The notes: generated by a model from the letters alone, not told the origin. A stretch of DNA of 64,000 bases from Acidovorax sp. FJL06 (GCF_003852545.1 NZ_QAJR01000012.1:112942-176941), one strand, 5' to 3'. Positions 51,903 through 60,886 are shown, counted from the stretch's first letter. Numbers and translations are program-made.

Positions 51903-54809
51903 ATGACCAAGACCCTGGTAATTGCAGAAAAACCCTCTGTCGCGCAAGACATCGTGCGCGCACTGACCCCCGTGGCTGGCAAGTTCGACAAACACGACGA
52001 GCACTTCGAGAACGACCGCTATGTAGTCACCAGCGCCGTGGGCCACCTGGTCGAGATCCAGGCCCCCGAAGAATTCGACGTGAAGCGCGGCAAGTGGAGC
52101 TTTGCCCACCTGCCCGTGATCCCGCCGTACTTTGACTTGAAGCCCGTGGACAAGACCAAGACGCGCCTGAACGCGGTGGTCAAGCAGGCCAAGCGCAAGG
52201 ACGTGACGCAGCTCATCAATGCCTGTGACGCGGGCCGCGAGGGCGAGCTGATCTTCCGCCTGATCGAGCAGTACGCCGGCGGCGCCAAGCCCCTGGGCAA
52301 GCCCGTCAAGCGCCTGTGGCTGCAGTCCATGACGCCCCAGGCCATCCGCGACGGCTTCGACGCGCTGCGCACCGAGCAGCAGATGGCGGGCCTGGCCCAT
52401 GCCGCGCGCAGCCGCAGCGAGGCCGACTGGCTGGTGGGCATCAACGGCACGCGCGCCATGACGGCCTTCAACTCGCGCGATGGCGGCTTCTTCTTGACCA
52501 CCGTGGGCCGGGTGCAGACGCCCACCCTGTCGCTGGTGGTTGAGCGCGAAGAAAAGATCCGCAAGTTCATCAGCCGCGACTACTGGGAAATCCACGCCAC
52601 CTTTGGTGCCCAGGCCGGTGAATACCCCGCCAAGTGGTTCGACCCCAAGTGGAAGAAGGGCGAGGATGTGGAAATGCGTGCCGACCGCGTGTGGTCCGCC
52701 GCCGAAGCCACGGCCATCGCCAACGCCGTGCGCGGCAAGCAGGCCACCGTCACCGAAGAAAGCAAGCCCACCACGCAGGCCTCGCCCCTGCTGTTCGACC
52801 TGACCAGCCTGCAGCGCGAGGCCAACGGCAAGTTCGGCTTCTCGGCCAAGACCACGCTGGCCCTGGCGCAAAGCCTGTACGAGCGCCACAAGGCCCTGAC
52901 CTACCCGCGTACCGACTCGCGCGCGCTGCCCGAGGACTACCTGCCGGTGGCCAAGCAGACCTTCGAGATGCTGGCCGACAGCGGCATGCGCCACCTGGCG
53001 CCGCACGCCGCCACGGCGCTGGCCGGCAACTACGTGCGCCCGTCCAAGCGCATCTTCGACAACAGCAAGGTGAGCGATCACTTTGCCATTATCCCCACGC
53101 TGCAGGCACCCAGCGGCCTGAGCGAAGCCGAGCAAAAGCTGTACGACCTGGTCGTGCGCCGCTTCATGGCGGTGTTCTTCCCGAGTGCTGAATACACCGT
53201 GACCACGCGCATCAGCACCGTGGCCCCGCACAGTTTCAAGACCGAGGGCAAGGTGCTGGTCAAACCCGGCTGGCTGGCCATCTACGGCAAGGAAGCCGCC
53301 GACGAGGTCGAAGGCGGCAAGGACGGCGACAAAGGCCAGAACCTGGTGCCGGTGAAGCCTGGCGAAAGCGTCAACACCCTGCAGGTGGACCCCAAGGGCC
53401 TCAAGACCAAGCCGCCAGCCCGCTACTCCGAAGCCACGCTGCTGGGCGCCATGGAAAGCGCTGGCAAGCAGATCGACGACGAGGAACTGCGCTCTGCCAT
53501 GCAGGAAAAGGGCCTGGGCACGCCTGCCACGCGTGCGGCCATCATCGAAGGCCTGCTGACTGAAAAGTACATGCTGCGCGAAGGCCGCGAGATCATCCCT
53601 ACGGCCAAGGCCTTCCAGCTCATGACGCTGCTGCGCGGTCTGGAAGTGGAAGAGCTCTGCCGCGCCGACTTGACCGGCGAATGGGAGTTCAAGCTCTCGC
53701 AGATGGAAAAGGGCCAGCTCAGCCGCGAATCCTTCATGGCCGAGATCGCCGCCATGACCGAGCGCATGGTCAAGAAGGCCAAGGAATACGACCGCGACAC
53801 CATCCCCGGCGACTACGCCACGCTCGAATCGCCCTGCCCCAACTGCGGTGGTGTGGTGAAGGAAAACTACCGTCGCTTTGCCTGCGTGGGCAAGCCGGGC
53901 TTTGATGCCTGCGGCTTCAGCTTTGGCAAGTCGCCCGCAGGCCGCACGTTCGAGACGGCCGAGGCCAATGCGCTGCTGCGCGACAAGAAGATTGGCCCGC
54001 TGGAGGGCTTCCGCTCCAAGGCGGGCTGGCCTTTCACCTCCGAGATCGTCATCAAGTACGACGACGAGGCGCACAACTACAAGCTCGAATTCGATTTTGG
54101 CGACGACAAGAAGGGCGAGGAGTCCGGCGAGATCGTCGAGTTTGAAGACGCCGCGCTGGGCGCCTGCCCCATCTGCGGATCGGATGTGCACGAGCACGGC
54201 AGCAACTACGTGTGCAGCAAGGCCGTGCCCACCGCCGCGCAGCCCACGCCCAGCTGCACCTTCAAGAGCGGCAAGATCATCCTGCAGCAGCCCGTGGAGC
54301 GCGAGCAGATGACCAAGCTGCTCGCGACCGGCAAGACCGACCTGCTCGACAAGTTCGTGAGCATGCGCACGCGCCGCAACTTCAAGGCCCACCTGGCGTG
54401 GGACAAGGAGGCGGGCAAGGTCAACTTTGAATTCGCGCCGAGCAAGTTCCCACCCCGCCCCGGGGCTGCTGCCAAAACAGCCGCCGCCAAGGCAGGCAAA
54501 ACAACCGCTGCCGCCAAAAAAGCCCCGGCCAAGAAAGCGGCGGCCAAAACCACCGCCGCCAAGGCTCCGCGCAAGGCCGCCGCCGGCAAGGCCCCCAGCG
54601 CCGCGCTGGCCGCTGTGATCGGCACCGAACCGGTGGCCCGCCCCGAGGCCGTCAAGAAGATGTGGGAATACATCAAGGCCCACAACCTGCAAGACCCCAA
54701 GGACAAGCGCACCATCGTGGCCGACGACAAGCTGCGCGCCGTGTTTGGCAAGGACAGCGCGGGCATGTTCGAGCTGGCGGGCATTCTGGGCAACCACCTG
54801 GGTGGCTGA
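51903..54809 (+). CDS. topB: DNA topoisomerase III with Lys/Ala-rich tail and C-terminal SWIB domain
   Basis: A 968-residue type IA topoisomerase, far longer than the ~650-residue E. coli TopB. Toprim domain at the N-terminus (L-V-I-A-E-K-P-S-V-A), catalytic Tyr ~334 in T-Y-P-R-T-D-S-R, and two Cys4-like zinc elements (C-P-N-C … C-V … C-G at ~640-665; C-P-I-C … C-S … C-T at ~755-785). Residues ~853-905 are a histone-H1-like A-A-K/A-K-K-A-P-A-K-K repeat region, and 906-968 are a complete SWIB/MDM2-type domain (I-G-T-E-P-V-A-R-P-E … W-E-Y-I-K … L-Q-D-P-K-D-K-R). It unlinks single-stranded/catenated DNA; the tail should add DNA or protein binding. ATG 51882 is an alternative start. Confidence 0.95.
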   Translation: MTKTLVIAEKPSVAQDIVRALTPVAGKFDKHDEHFENDRYVVTSAVGHLVEIQAPEEFDVKRGKWSFAHLPVIPPYFDLKPVDKTKTRLNAVVKQAKRKDVTQLINACDAGREGELIFRLIEQYAGGAKPLGKPVKRLWLQSMTPQAIRDGFDALRTEQQMAGLAHAARSRSEADWLVGINGTRAMTAFNSRDGGFFLTTVGRVQTPTLSLVVEREEKIRKFISRDYWEIHATFGAQAGEYPAKWFDPKWKKGEDVEMRADRVWSAAEATAIANAVRGKQATVTEESKPTTQASPLLFDLTSLQREANGKFGFSAKTTLALAQSLYERHKALTYPRTDSRALPEDYLPVAKQTFEMLADSGMRHLAPHAATALAGNYVRPSKRIFDNSKVSDHFAIIPTLQAPSGLSEAEQKLYDLVVRRFMAVFFPSAEYTVTTRISTVAPHSFKTEGKVLVKPGWLAIYGKEAADEVEGGKDGDKGQNLVPVKPGESVNTLQVDPKGLKTKPPARYSEATLLGAMESAGKQIDDEELRSAMQEKGLGTPATRAAIIEGLLTEKYMLREGREIIPTAKAFQLMTLLRGLEVEELCRADLTGEWEFKLSQMEKGQLSRESFMAEIAAMTERMVKKAKEYDRDTIPGDYATLESPCPNCGGVVKENYRRFACVGKPGFDACGFSFGKSPAGRTFETAEANALLRDKKIGPLEGFRSKAGWPFTSEIVIKYDDEAHNYKLEFDFGDDKKGEESGEIVEFEDAALGACPICGSDVHEHGSNYVCSKAVPTAAQPTPSCTFKSGKIILQQPVEREQMTKLLATGKTDLLDKFVSMRTRRNFKAHLAWDKEAGKVNFEFAPSKFPPRPGAAAKTAAAKAGKTTAAAKKAPAKKAAAKTTAAKAPRKAAAGKAPSAALAAVIGTEPVARPEAVKKMWEYIKAHNLQDPKDKRTIVADDKLRAVFGKDSAGMFELAGILGNHLGG

Positions 54810-54846
54810 GTGCGCGGCGCCGAGGCCATGAGCCGGTTCTGACACC

Positions 54847-55629
54847 ATGGCCTTGCAACCCCCCGCGCTGTCGCTGCAGATCGCGACCACGGTGCACCAC
54901 CGCATCCACACCGCCACGGTGCGCATGGATTCGGTGGGCTGGGTGGTCTCGGGCACCAAGCACCTGGTCACGCCCGGGGGCGGCCACCGCTACCCCAGCG
55001 GGCGCGTGTTTGTGCTGCCGCGCGGCGCGCAGTGGGAGATCGTGAACGACCCCGCACCGCAGGGCCGCTACGTGGCGCGGCTGCTGTGCTTTGCGCCCGG
55101 GCTGGTGGAGCAGTTCCACCGCCAGTTTGGCCAGTTTGCGGCCGTGCCGCCCGTGCAAGGCTGTGCGGGCCTCGCAGCCGATGCGGCCTTTGAAGACAGC
55201 TACATGCGCGCCGTGGCCGCGCTGGAGAGCGAGGCCAGCTCGCAGGCCCTGCGCGAGCACCGCGCGCTCGAAGTGCTGCTGATGCTGGCCGAGGCGGGCA
55301 TTGTGTTTGCCCCGCCCGGCGAGCTGGGCTGGGCCGAGCGCGTGCGCCGCCTCATCGGCCCCAGCCCCCAGGCCGACTGGACGCTGGAGCGCATCGCCGG
55401 CGCCTTTGCCACCAGCGCCAGCACCCTGCAGCGCCGCCTGGCGCAAGAGGGCGAAACCGTGAGCCAGTGCCTGCGCGATGTGCGGCTGGAGACGGGCCTG
55501 CTGCTGCTGCAAAGCTCCGCGCTGCAGGTGTCCGAGATCGCGGCCCGCTGCGGCTATGAGTCGCACAGCCGCTTCAGCGCAGCCTTCCGCGAGCGTTTTG
55601 GATTTCCTCCCTCGCAGCTGCGGCCCTGA
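54847..55629 (+). CDS. AraC family transcriptional regulator
   Basis: A 260-residue regulator with an N-terminal cupin-like effector domain (H-R-Y-P-S-G-R-V-F-V-L-P-R-G) and a C-terminal double HTH (T-L-E-R-I-A-G-A-F-A-T-S-A-S-T-L-Q-R-R-L and S-E-I-A-A-R-C-G-Y-E-S-H-S-R-F-S-A-A-F). Arrangement and length fit the AraC/XylS group. Reads in the same direction as the YbhB-like gene downstream, but a repeat lies between. Ligand unknown. Confidence 0.9.
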   Translation: MALQPPALSLQIATTVHHRIHTATVRMDSVGWVVSGTKHLVTPGGGHRYPSGRVFVLPRGAQWEIVNDPAPQGRYVARLLCFAPGLVEQFHRQFGQFAAVPPVQGCAGLAADAAFEDSYMRAVAALESEASSQALREHRALEVLLMLAEAGIVFAPPGELGWAERVRRLIGPSPQADWTLERIAGAFATSASTLQRRLAQEGETVSQCLRDVRLETGLLLLQSSALQVSEIAARCGYESHSRFSAAFRERFGFPPSQLRP

Positions 55630-55666
55630 GGCGGGGGCCAAGGCGCCAGTTCAAAAAATCTGATCT

Positions 55667-55732
55667 GTTCACTGAGCGTAGTCGAAGCGCAGCACAGGGC
55701 TTTGACAGGCTCAGCCCGAACGGTATTGGTGC
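55667..55732. repeat. dispersed inverted repeat (GTTC…TGAGC…GTCGAAGC family), copy 1
   Basis: GTTCACTGAGCGTAGTCGAAGC and GGCTTTGACAGGCTCAGCCCGAAC form imperfect arms, matching the widespread 'TTCGACAGGCTCAG…CGAAC' element of beta-proteobacteria. Located between the AraC and YbhB-like genes. A more perfect copy lies at 57379. Confidence 0.75.
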
Positions 55733-55855
55733 GTTGTACGCGCATCTTCCTGACGCGCCGCGCACAGCCTTTGACGCCGCCGGGCCAGTGCCATGGCGCG
55801 GCGCACCGCACCATCAAGGCCTTGTTTCACCCCGCTATTGCAAGGAGCTTTTCTG

Positions 55856-56449
55856 ATGTCTTTTCCTCTTTCGCGCCCCCTTCGCGCCCTGTCTGCCGTC
55901 GCCACTCTGGGCCTTGCGCTGGCCGCCCCAGCCCAGGCCTTCACGCTCACCAGCCCCGACTTTGCCGAAGGCAGCACGCTGCCCCAGCGCTTCGAGTTCA
56001 AGGGCTTTGGTTGCGCGGGCGATAACCAGTCGCCCGCCCTGCGCTGGAGTGGCGCGCCTGCGGGCACACAAAGCTACGCCGTCACCGTGTACGACCCGGA
56101 CGCGCCCACGGGCTCGGGCTGGTGGCACTGGTCGGTGGTCAACCTCCCCGCCAGCGTGACGGAGTTGCGGCCCGACGCGGGTGCTGCCGGTGGCGCCAAG
56201 CTGCCCGCAGGCGCCAGCCATGTGCGCATCGACTACGGCGTGGCGGCCTGGGGCGGCACCTGCCCGCCCGAGGGCGATGTGCCGCACCGCTACATCTTCA
56301 CCGTGCACGCGCTCAAGGTGCCGCGCCTGGAGCTTCCCGCCGACGCCACCGCCGCGTTGGCCGGGTACATGATCAACGCCAATGCCTTGGGCAAGGCCAC
56401 GCTCACGGCGCGCTACGGGCGCCCTGCGGCCCAAGGCAAGCAGCAGTGA
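55856..56449 (+). CDS. YbhB/YbcL family (Raf kinase inhibitor-like) secreted protein
   Basis: A 197-residue PEBP-fold protein with a signal peptide cut after A-P-A-Q-A. Ligand-pocket motifs Y-D-P-D-A-P and H-W-S-V-V-N-L-P, and the later G-G-T-C-P-P-E-G-D-V-P-H-R-Y are conserved. Start at ATG 55856 behind AAGGAG. The name comes from eukaryotic homologues; bacterial substrates are unknown. Confidence 0.9.
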   Translation: MSFPLSRPLRALSAVATLGLALAAPAQAFTLTSPDFAEGSTLPQRFEFKGFGCAGDNQSPALRWSGAPAGTQSYAVTVYDPDAPTGSGWWHWSVVNLPASVTELRPDAGAAGGAKLPAGASHVRIDYGVAAWGGTCPPEGDVPHRYIFTVHALKVPRLELPADATAALAGYMINANALGKATLTARYGRPAAQGKQQ

Positions 56450-56516
56450 CCCTGTGGGGTGGGGCGCTGTGATGTTTTAAGCTCGGTGGTCATCCACCCC
56501 ACCGCAGGCCCACCCC

Positions 56517-56867
56517 ATGCGCAGCACCCGCGAACGAGCCCTCTGGTCCCTTCTGGCCGCACTGCTGCTGGCCGCCACAGCGGCGGCCTGGTGGACGTCT
56601 GACCAGTGGCTGCCCCAGGCCGGGCCCTGGACCGAACAGGCCTGGAAAAAGATCACCCGCCCCGGGCCCGAGTCCCTGCCGCCCGACAAGCGCCCCGCTG
56701 CCGCACAGGCCCGCCCCGCGCAGGCGGGCGCATCCCAACCCGTGGCGCCACAGCCGCGCAAATGTGTGTTGGACGGCCGCACCACCTACACCGACCAGCC
56801 CTGCCCCCAGGGCAGCCAGGAGCTGCCGGTGGACGGCGCGCTCACGTCGCTGCCGCCTGCTCGGTAG
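56517..56867 (+). CDS. small DUF4124-like exported protein
   Basis: A 116-residue protein with an N-terminal hydrophobic segment (L-L-A-A-L-L-L-A-A-T-A-A-A-W-W), a Pro/Ala-rich linker and a C-terminal K-C-V-L-D-G-R-T-T-Y-T-D-Q-P-C-P-Q-G module typical of DUF4124 (two Cys framing a G-x-x-x-Y-T-D-x-P core). Anchored or exported to the periplasm; function unknown. Confidence 0.72.
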   Translation: MRSTRERALWSLLAALLLAATAAAWWTSDQWLPQAGPWTEQAWKKITRPGPESLPPDKRPAAAQARPAQAGASQPVAPQPRKCVLDGRTTYTDQPCPQGSQELPVDGALTSLPPAR

Positions 56868-57003
56868 GCGGCTGATCTGCTTCCAGTGGCGTGCAGGCCC
56901 GTGGGTGAGATGTCGTTTTTTTCCTAGCCCGCACGGGGTGGCGCGCGTTCAATCGGTGGCTGGATTCACCACCTGCGGCCTGCGCAAACGGGCCGTTTCA
57001 CCG

Positions 57004-57351
57004 ATGCAACACCCCCCTGTCTCTCGATCCCTGCGTGTGTTTTTGTGGGCGCTGGCCGCCCTGGGCCTGGCCATTCCCTGGTACTTCAACACCCTGTACT
57101 TTCTGGCCGGCGGCAGCGTGATGCCCGATGTCTTCTGGCGCGACGCCTTTGCCAATGCGCTCACCACCGGCATCACCTGCGACGTGTACCTGGCCGCTGT
57201 GGCGTTCTCGGCCTGGGTGGCGGCCGACCGCCGCCTGGGCGCGTGGCGCTGGGCCTGCATCGCGGCCTGCTTTGGTATCGGGCTCGCGTTTGTGATGCCG
57301 CTGTACCTGGCTCAGCGCTTGCGGATGGACGCAGCCCGCTCCGGCGGCTGA
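57004..57351 (+). CDS. DUF2834-like small membrane protein
   Basis: A 115-residue protein with three to four hydrophobic segments; P-W-Y-F-N-T-L-Y-F near the start and D-A-F-A-N-A-L-T-T-G-I-T-C-D-V-Y-L-A centrally fit the DUF2834 pattern. Start at ATG 57004. No function known. Directly followed by the second copy of the GTTC…GTCGAAGC repeat. Confidence 0.65.
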   Translation: MQHPPVSRSLRVFLWALAALGLAIPWYFNTLYFLAGGSVMPDVFWRDAFANALTTGITCDVYLAAVAFSAWVAADRRLGAWRWACIAACFGIGLAFVMPLYLAQRLRMDAARSGG

Positions 57352-57378
57352 TACCAGTTTGCGTTCAATAAACAAGAA

Positions 57379-57438
57379 CCGTTCGGGCTGAGCCTGTCGA
57401 AGCCTTGCGCGGCGCTTCGACAGGCTCAGCGTGAACGG
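57379..57438. repeat. dispersed inverted repeat (GTTC…GTCGAAGC family), copy 2
   Basis: CCGTTCGGGCTGAGCCTGTCGAAGC and GCTTCGACAGGCTCAGCGTGAACGG are nearly perfect inverted arms around a 10-nt loop. Outside them TGCGTTCAA (57359) and TTGAACGCA (57450) add a further inverted pair, so the whole unit spans about 57352-57465. Its right end runs into the last codons of the convergent AraC gene. Confidence 0.85.
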
Positions 57439-57440
57439 AC

Positions 57441-58271
57441 TTATATTTTTGAACGCATACCAGTATGACCCGGCTGCGCCTGCGCGCCCACCTGCAGGGG
57501 CCAGTGTTCGCTGACCGGGCTGCGGCTGCCCTGCACCAGGGCCTGCAACGGCTGGCCCGCCAGCCTGCGCACATCGCGCGCCATGTGCGACTGGTCGTAG
57601 TAGCCCTGGTCCACCGCCAGGCCCACCACCGGGTCACCGGGCGCAGCCAGGGCGTTGCCCAGCGTGCTGTTCAGCCGCGCAATCACCTGAAACTGCTTGG
57701 GCGCCATGCCACAGTGCGCCACAAAGCGGCGTTCAAACTGCCGCTGGCTCAGGCCCAGACGCTGGCCCGCGCCTGTTGCATCGTCGCTGGCCGCGTGCAG
57801 CAAAGCCAGCGCCTGTTGCCGCCGCGCCTCGCAAGGCGACGGCGGCGCAACCCTCTGGCGGATGAACTGGCACAGCACCTGCAGCCGCGCACCATCGTCC
57901 GCCGCCGCGCGCACCGCGTGTTCCACCTCGGCCCACTCGGGGCCCACCAGTTCAGCCAGCGGCCGCAGCGTGTTCACCAGCCCGCGCGCGCTGGCAAAAA
58001 GCGCCGCTGCGGCCTCGGGCTGCAGCACCAGCCCCACTGCCTGCACTGGCCCGCTGTGTTCGTACACAGTGGCCCTGGTGCTGGCGCTCATCCAGGCCGA
58101 TGGCGGCACGGGCTCACCCCGGCACACCACCTGGCCTGTCAGCCGCACCACCAGCATGCTCGACACCATGGCCGGGAAATGCGACTGTGCCAGCGCCGCC
58201 GGGGCATCGACCACCACGGCGGCCATCAGCCAGGGCTGCAAATCGGGGGGGACGGGCACCAAACGCTGCAT
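57441..58271 (-). CDS. AraC family transcriptional regulator
   Basis: A 276-residue regulator: effector domain (~1-160) with conserved P-P-S-A-W-M-S and a C-terminal AraC HTH region containing G-L-S-Q-R-Q-F-E-R-R-F and D-Q-G-Y-Y-D-Q-S-H-M-A-R-D. Start set at 58271; 58313 is in frame. The last residues (…T-G-M-R-S-K-I) and the stop lie in the flank of the adjacent inverted repeat, so the end of the protein may have been altered by it. Divergent from a tyrosine phosphatase, 153 bp apart. Confidence 0.85.
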   Translation of the reverse strand: MQRLVPVPPDLQPWLMAAVVVDAPAALAQSHFPAMVSSMLVVRLTGQVVCRGEPVPPSAWMSASTRATVYEHSGPVQAVGLVLQPEAAAALFASARGLVNTLRPLAELVGPEWAEVEHAVRAAADDGARLQVLCQFIRQRVAPPSPCEARRQQALALLHAASDDATGAGQRLGLSQRQFERRFVAHCGMAPKQFQVIARLNSTLGNALAAPGDPVVGLAVDQGYYDQSHMARDVRRLAGQPLQALVQGSRSPVSEHWPLQVGAQAQPGHTGMRSKI

Positions 58272-58424
58272 GCCTGGATTCTGCACACCTGCGTGCAAGG
58301 CGCGGTGGCCCATGCCCCGGCCATCGGCAGGTGCGCCAGCCACCCGCGTGACACGCGTCTGCCGCACGCCCCGACTATGCTTTGCGCTTCGCCCACCGGC
58401 CCACGCACACCCGCGCCCCGCACC

Positions 58425-59174
58425 ATGCAGCCAACCCCCACCCGATCCCTGCCCATGGCAGGCGCCACCAACTTCCGCGACCTGGGCGGCTACACCGGCC
58501 ACGGCGGGCGGCCCGTGAAGTGGCGGCGCATCTTCCGCTCTGACCACCTGGCAGGCCTGACCGCGCAGGACCAGGCCCTGCTGGCCGAGCTGGGCGTGGC
58601 CCGCGCGGTGGACTTTCGCGGCCAGGCCGAAAGCGCCGCCTACGCTTACGCATTGCCCGGCGTGGCCTACCACCCGCTGCATATCGAGCCCACCGTGGTG
58701 CAGCGCGCGCTGGAGCTGCAGCGCACCGGTCGCCAGCTCACCGCCCAAGACGCCGTGGACCTGATGCAGGACACCTACCGGGGTTTTGTGCACGACAACG
58801 CCCCGCGCTTTGCCGAGCTGTTCCGCCTGCTGCTGGCCAACGATACGCCCACCGTCTTCCACTGCACCGCAGGCAAGGACCGCACCGGTTTTGCCGCCGC
58901 CTTCATCCTGCTCACGCTGGGTGTGCCGCGCGACGTGGTCATGCACGACTACCTGCTCACCAACGCGCTCTACCAACGCCCGCCCGGCATGGGCAGCCAC
59001 GCCCCCGAAGAAGTGCTGGCCGTGCTGTGGCGCGTGCAGGAGGAGTTTCTGGACGCCGCCCTGCACATGGTGGACAACGATTTTGGCGGCGTGCAGGCGT
59101 ATCTGGTGGACGTGCTGGGCGTGGATGCTGCCGCACAGAAGGAATTGGCGGGGCGTTACCTGCAGGCGCCATGA
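58425..59174 (+). CDS. tyrosine-protein phosphatase (Y_phosphatase3 / dual specificity type)
   Basis: A 249-residue soluble phosphatase. The N-terminal N-F-R-D-L-G-G-Y and R-S-D-H-L blocks and the P-loop H-C-T-A-G-K-D-R-T-G (Cys ~147, Arg ~152) define the family related to Mycobacterium PtpB. No signal peptide. Possibly controlled by the divergent AraC regulator. Confidence 0.92.
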   Translation: MQPTPTRSLPMAGATNFRDLGGYTGHGGRPVKWRRIFRSDHLAGLTAQDQALLAELGVARAVDFRGQAESAAYAYALPGVAYHPLHIEPTVVQRALELQRTGRQLTAQDAVDLMQDTYRGFVHDNAPRFAELFRLLLANDTPTVFHCTAGKDRTGFAAAFILLTLGVPRDVVMHDYLLTNALYQRPPGMGSHAPEEVLAVLWRVQEEFLDAALHMVDNDFGGVQAYLVDVLGVDAAAQKELAGRYLQAP

Positions 59175-59551
59175 TGCCATTGGCGCGCCCTCCCGCTCGC
59201 GTTCCATTGCTTGCACTGCGCTGCAGGCTTCCTGCGCGTCCGTGGGCACTGCCGGGAATTTTTAATAGAGGCTGAACGGTAAGCGACGGCCTGCATTATT
59301 GAAAAGGCCGGTTACCCGTTTCGGGCTCTCTTGCACTACGGTGATACCGCCGCCAGAGATTGGTGAGAGGCATTCCAATATGGACGGGTAACTGTCGATC
59401 TTGCGTTTGGCCCCTTCCCGCAGAGTTTGCGCATTCTGGGCGTGACGTCGAAGCACTATCGCTGTTAGAGTGATTCGGAAGATTGGGCATCGGTGCGTGG
59501 GAGCATCAGCAATGTGTTGTTGCTCTCGTCCAGCTGTATCGAGGAGAACTC
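59175..59551. other. intergenic region with a spaced inverted repeat
   Basis: No convincing gene in 377 bp. GTTACCCGT at 59311-59319 and ACGGGTAAC at 59384-59392 are perfect 9-bp inverted repeats 64 bp apart. Base composition drops here and stays lower to the window end, so this may be the border of an acquired segment. No attachment-site duplication could be identified. Confidence 0.45.
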
Positions 59552-60877
59552 ATGGACTTCTTCATTGTTGGGCTACAGGGGGCGATGGTGCTTGCGCTCA
59601 TTGCACTTGGCGTGCATTTCAAGGGCATGGCCATCGGCCTCTTCGGGGCGGTTGGTGTCTTGGCTTTTGCCCTTGTTTTCAAGGTCGCTCCCGGGTCCGT
59701 GCCGGTCTCGGCCATGTTGATCATCATGACCGTGGTCACTGCAGCCGGAGCGATGCAGTTGGCAGGTGGCATCGACTATCTTGTGACCAAGGCACAGAAG
59801 GTCATCAAGCGTTTTCCCAACCAGATAACCTATGTGGCACCCTTGACCACCTTCGGTTTTTGCGCGGGTGCGGGCACAGGGAATATCTACTACTCACTCA
59901 TGCCAGTGATTTATGAAGTCGCACATGCCAACGGAGTGCGGCCAGAACGTCCACTGGCCCTATCGGCAACAGCCGGGCAGCTGGCAATTACTTCGAGTCC
60001 GGTATCTGCAGCCATGGCGGCGATGGTGGGGCTGCTGAGTCCGCTCGGCTACAAGATTACCGACATACTCTTGATCACGGTGCCAGCATCCTTGCTGGCG
60101 ATACTGGTCGGCGCATTTGTCATGAATCGACGTGGCAAAGATCTGAAAGAAGACCCTGAGTACCTGCGTCGCTTGGCATCGGGCGAGATCAAGGAAAGGT
60201 TTGCCGCCGGTGATCCCGCTCCGATACCGGCTTCGGGAAGGCGATCTGCCATGCTGTTCCTCGCGGGTGTCGTCTTCATCATCGCCTCGGGTATCTTCGA
60301 GGAACTGAGGCCGATGGTGCAGAGCAAGGACCAGATGCAGCATATCGATCTGTCGCTGCTGATCCAGATCACCATGTTTAGCGTGGCCGCAGCGATTGTT
60401 TTGACATGCGGAATCAAGGCTGGCGATATCGTCAAGAGTCCGTTGTTCGATTCAGGCATGGTAGCTGTTGTGGCCCTTTTTGGTGTTGCCTGGATGGCCA
60501 ATACATTCATCGCTGCCAATGAGGCACTGGTCGTAGGTGGTCTCGGCGATCTGGCCAGGCAAGCCCCTTTGATGATTGCGCTCGCTCTGTTTGCCGTTGC
60601 GGCCATGACGACAAGTCAGTCCAGCGCGACGTTCTCCATCATCCCGATTGGTATCGCGCTGGGGTTGGAGCCTGGCACCCTAGCGGCCATGTGGCCTGCG
60701 GTGGTGGGCGTTTTTTTTCTCCCTACCAACGGCTCCCAGATAGCCACCGTTGAGATTGACCAGACGGGATCCACGTCCATCGGAGCGGCCATCATTAACC
60801 ACTCCTTCATGATTCCGGTACTGGTGTACGCAGCAGTGGCCGTGGGCGCTGGCTTGGTCATCTCGCGCTTTTTTTGA
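59552..60877 (+). CDS. DcuA/DcuB-type C4-dicarboxylate transporter
   Basis: A 441-residue membrane transporter with ~11-12 TMs. The conserved family stretch around residues 85-150 (R-F-P-N-Q-I-T-Y-V-A-P, C-A-G-A-G-T-G-N-I-Y-Y-S-L and P-L-A-L-S-A-T-A-G-Q-L-A-I-T-S-S-P-V-S-A-A) is close to DcuA/DcuB of anaerobic fumarate/succinate exchange and aspartate uptake. Start at ATG 59552 with GAGGAG upstream. Codon use is less G+C-rich than the core genes. It is 9 bp from the amidohydrolase-like gene, so the pair probably takes up and processes an N-substituted dicarboxylate or amino acid. Confidence 0.9.
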   Translation: MDFFIVGLQGAMVLALIALGVHFKGMAIGLFGAVGVLAFALVFKVAPGSVPVSAMLIIMTVVTAAGAMQLAGGIDYLVTKAQKVIKRFPNQITYVAPLTTFGFCAGAGTGNIYYSLMPVIYEVAHANGVRPERPLALSATAGQLAITSSPVSAAMAAMVGLLSPLGYKITDILLITVPASLLAILVGAFVMNRRGKDLKEDPEYLRRLASGEIKERFAAGDPAPIPASGRRSAMLFLAGVVFIIASGIFEELRPMVQSKDQMQHIDLSLLIQITMFSVAAAIVLTCGIKAGDIVKSPLFDSGMVAVVALFGVAWMANTFIAANEALVVGGLGDLARQAPLMIALALFAVAAMTTSQSSATFSIIPIGIALGLEPGTLAAMWPAVVGVFFLPTNGSQIATVEIDQTGSTSIGAAIINHSFMIPVLVYAAVAVGAGLVISRFF

Positions 60878-60886
60878 AGGGCAGCA

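Noticed and set aside
51618-54971. 1117-codon open frame on the strand opposite to topB
   Set aside because: Its protein is compositionally odd (Gly/His/Ala/Arg-rich, no recognisable motif). It is an antisense shadow of the strongly G+C-biased third codon positions of topB, which has clear toprim, Tyr, zinc and SWIB motifs.
57465-58424. N-terminal extension of the tyrosine phosphatase by ~320 codons
   Set aside because: The extension overlaps the whole AraC gene in antisense and shows no domain; the conserved phosphatase begins right after ATG 58425.
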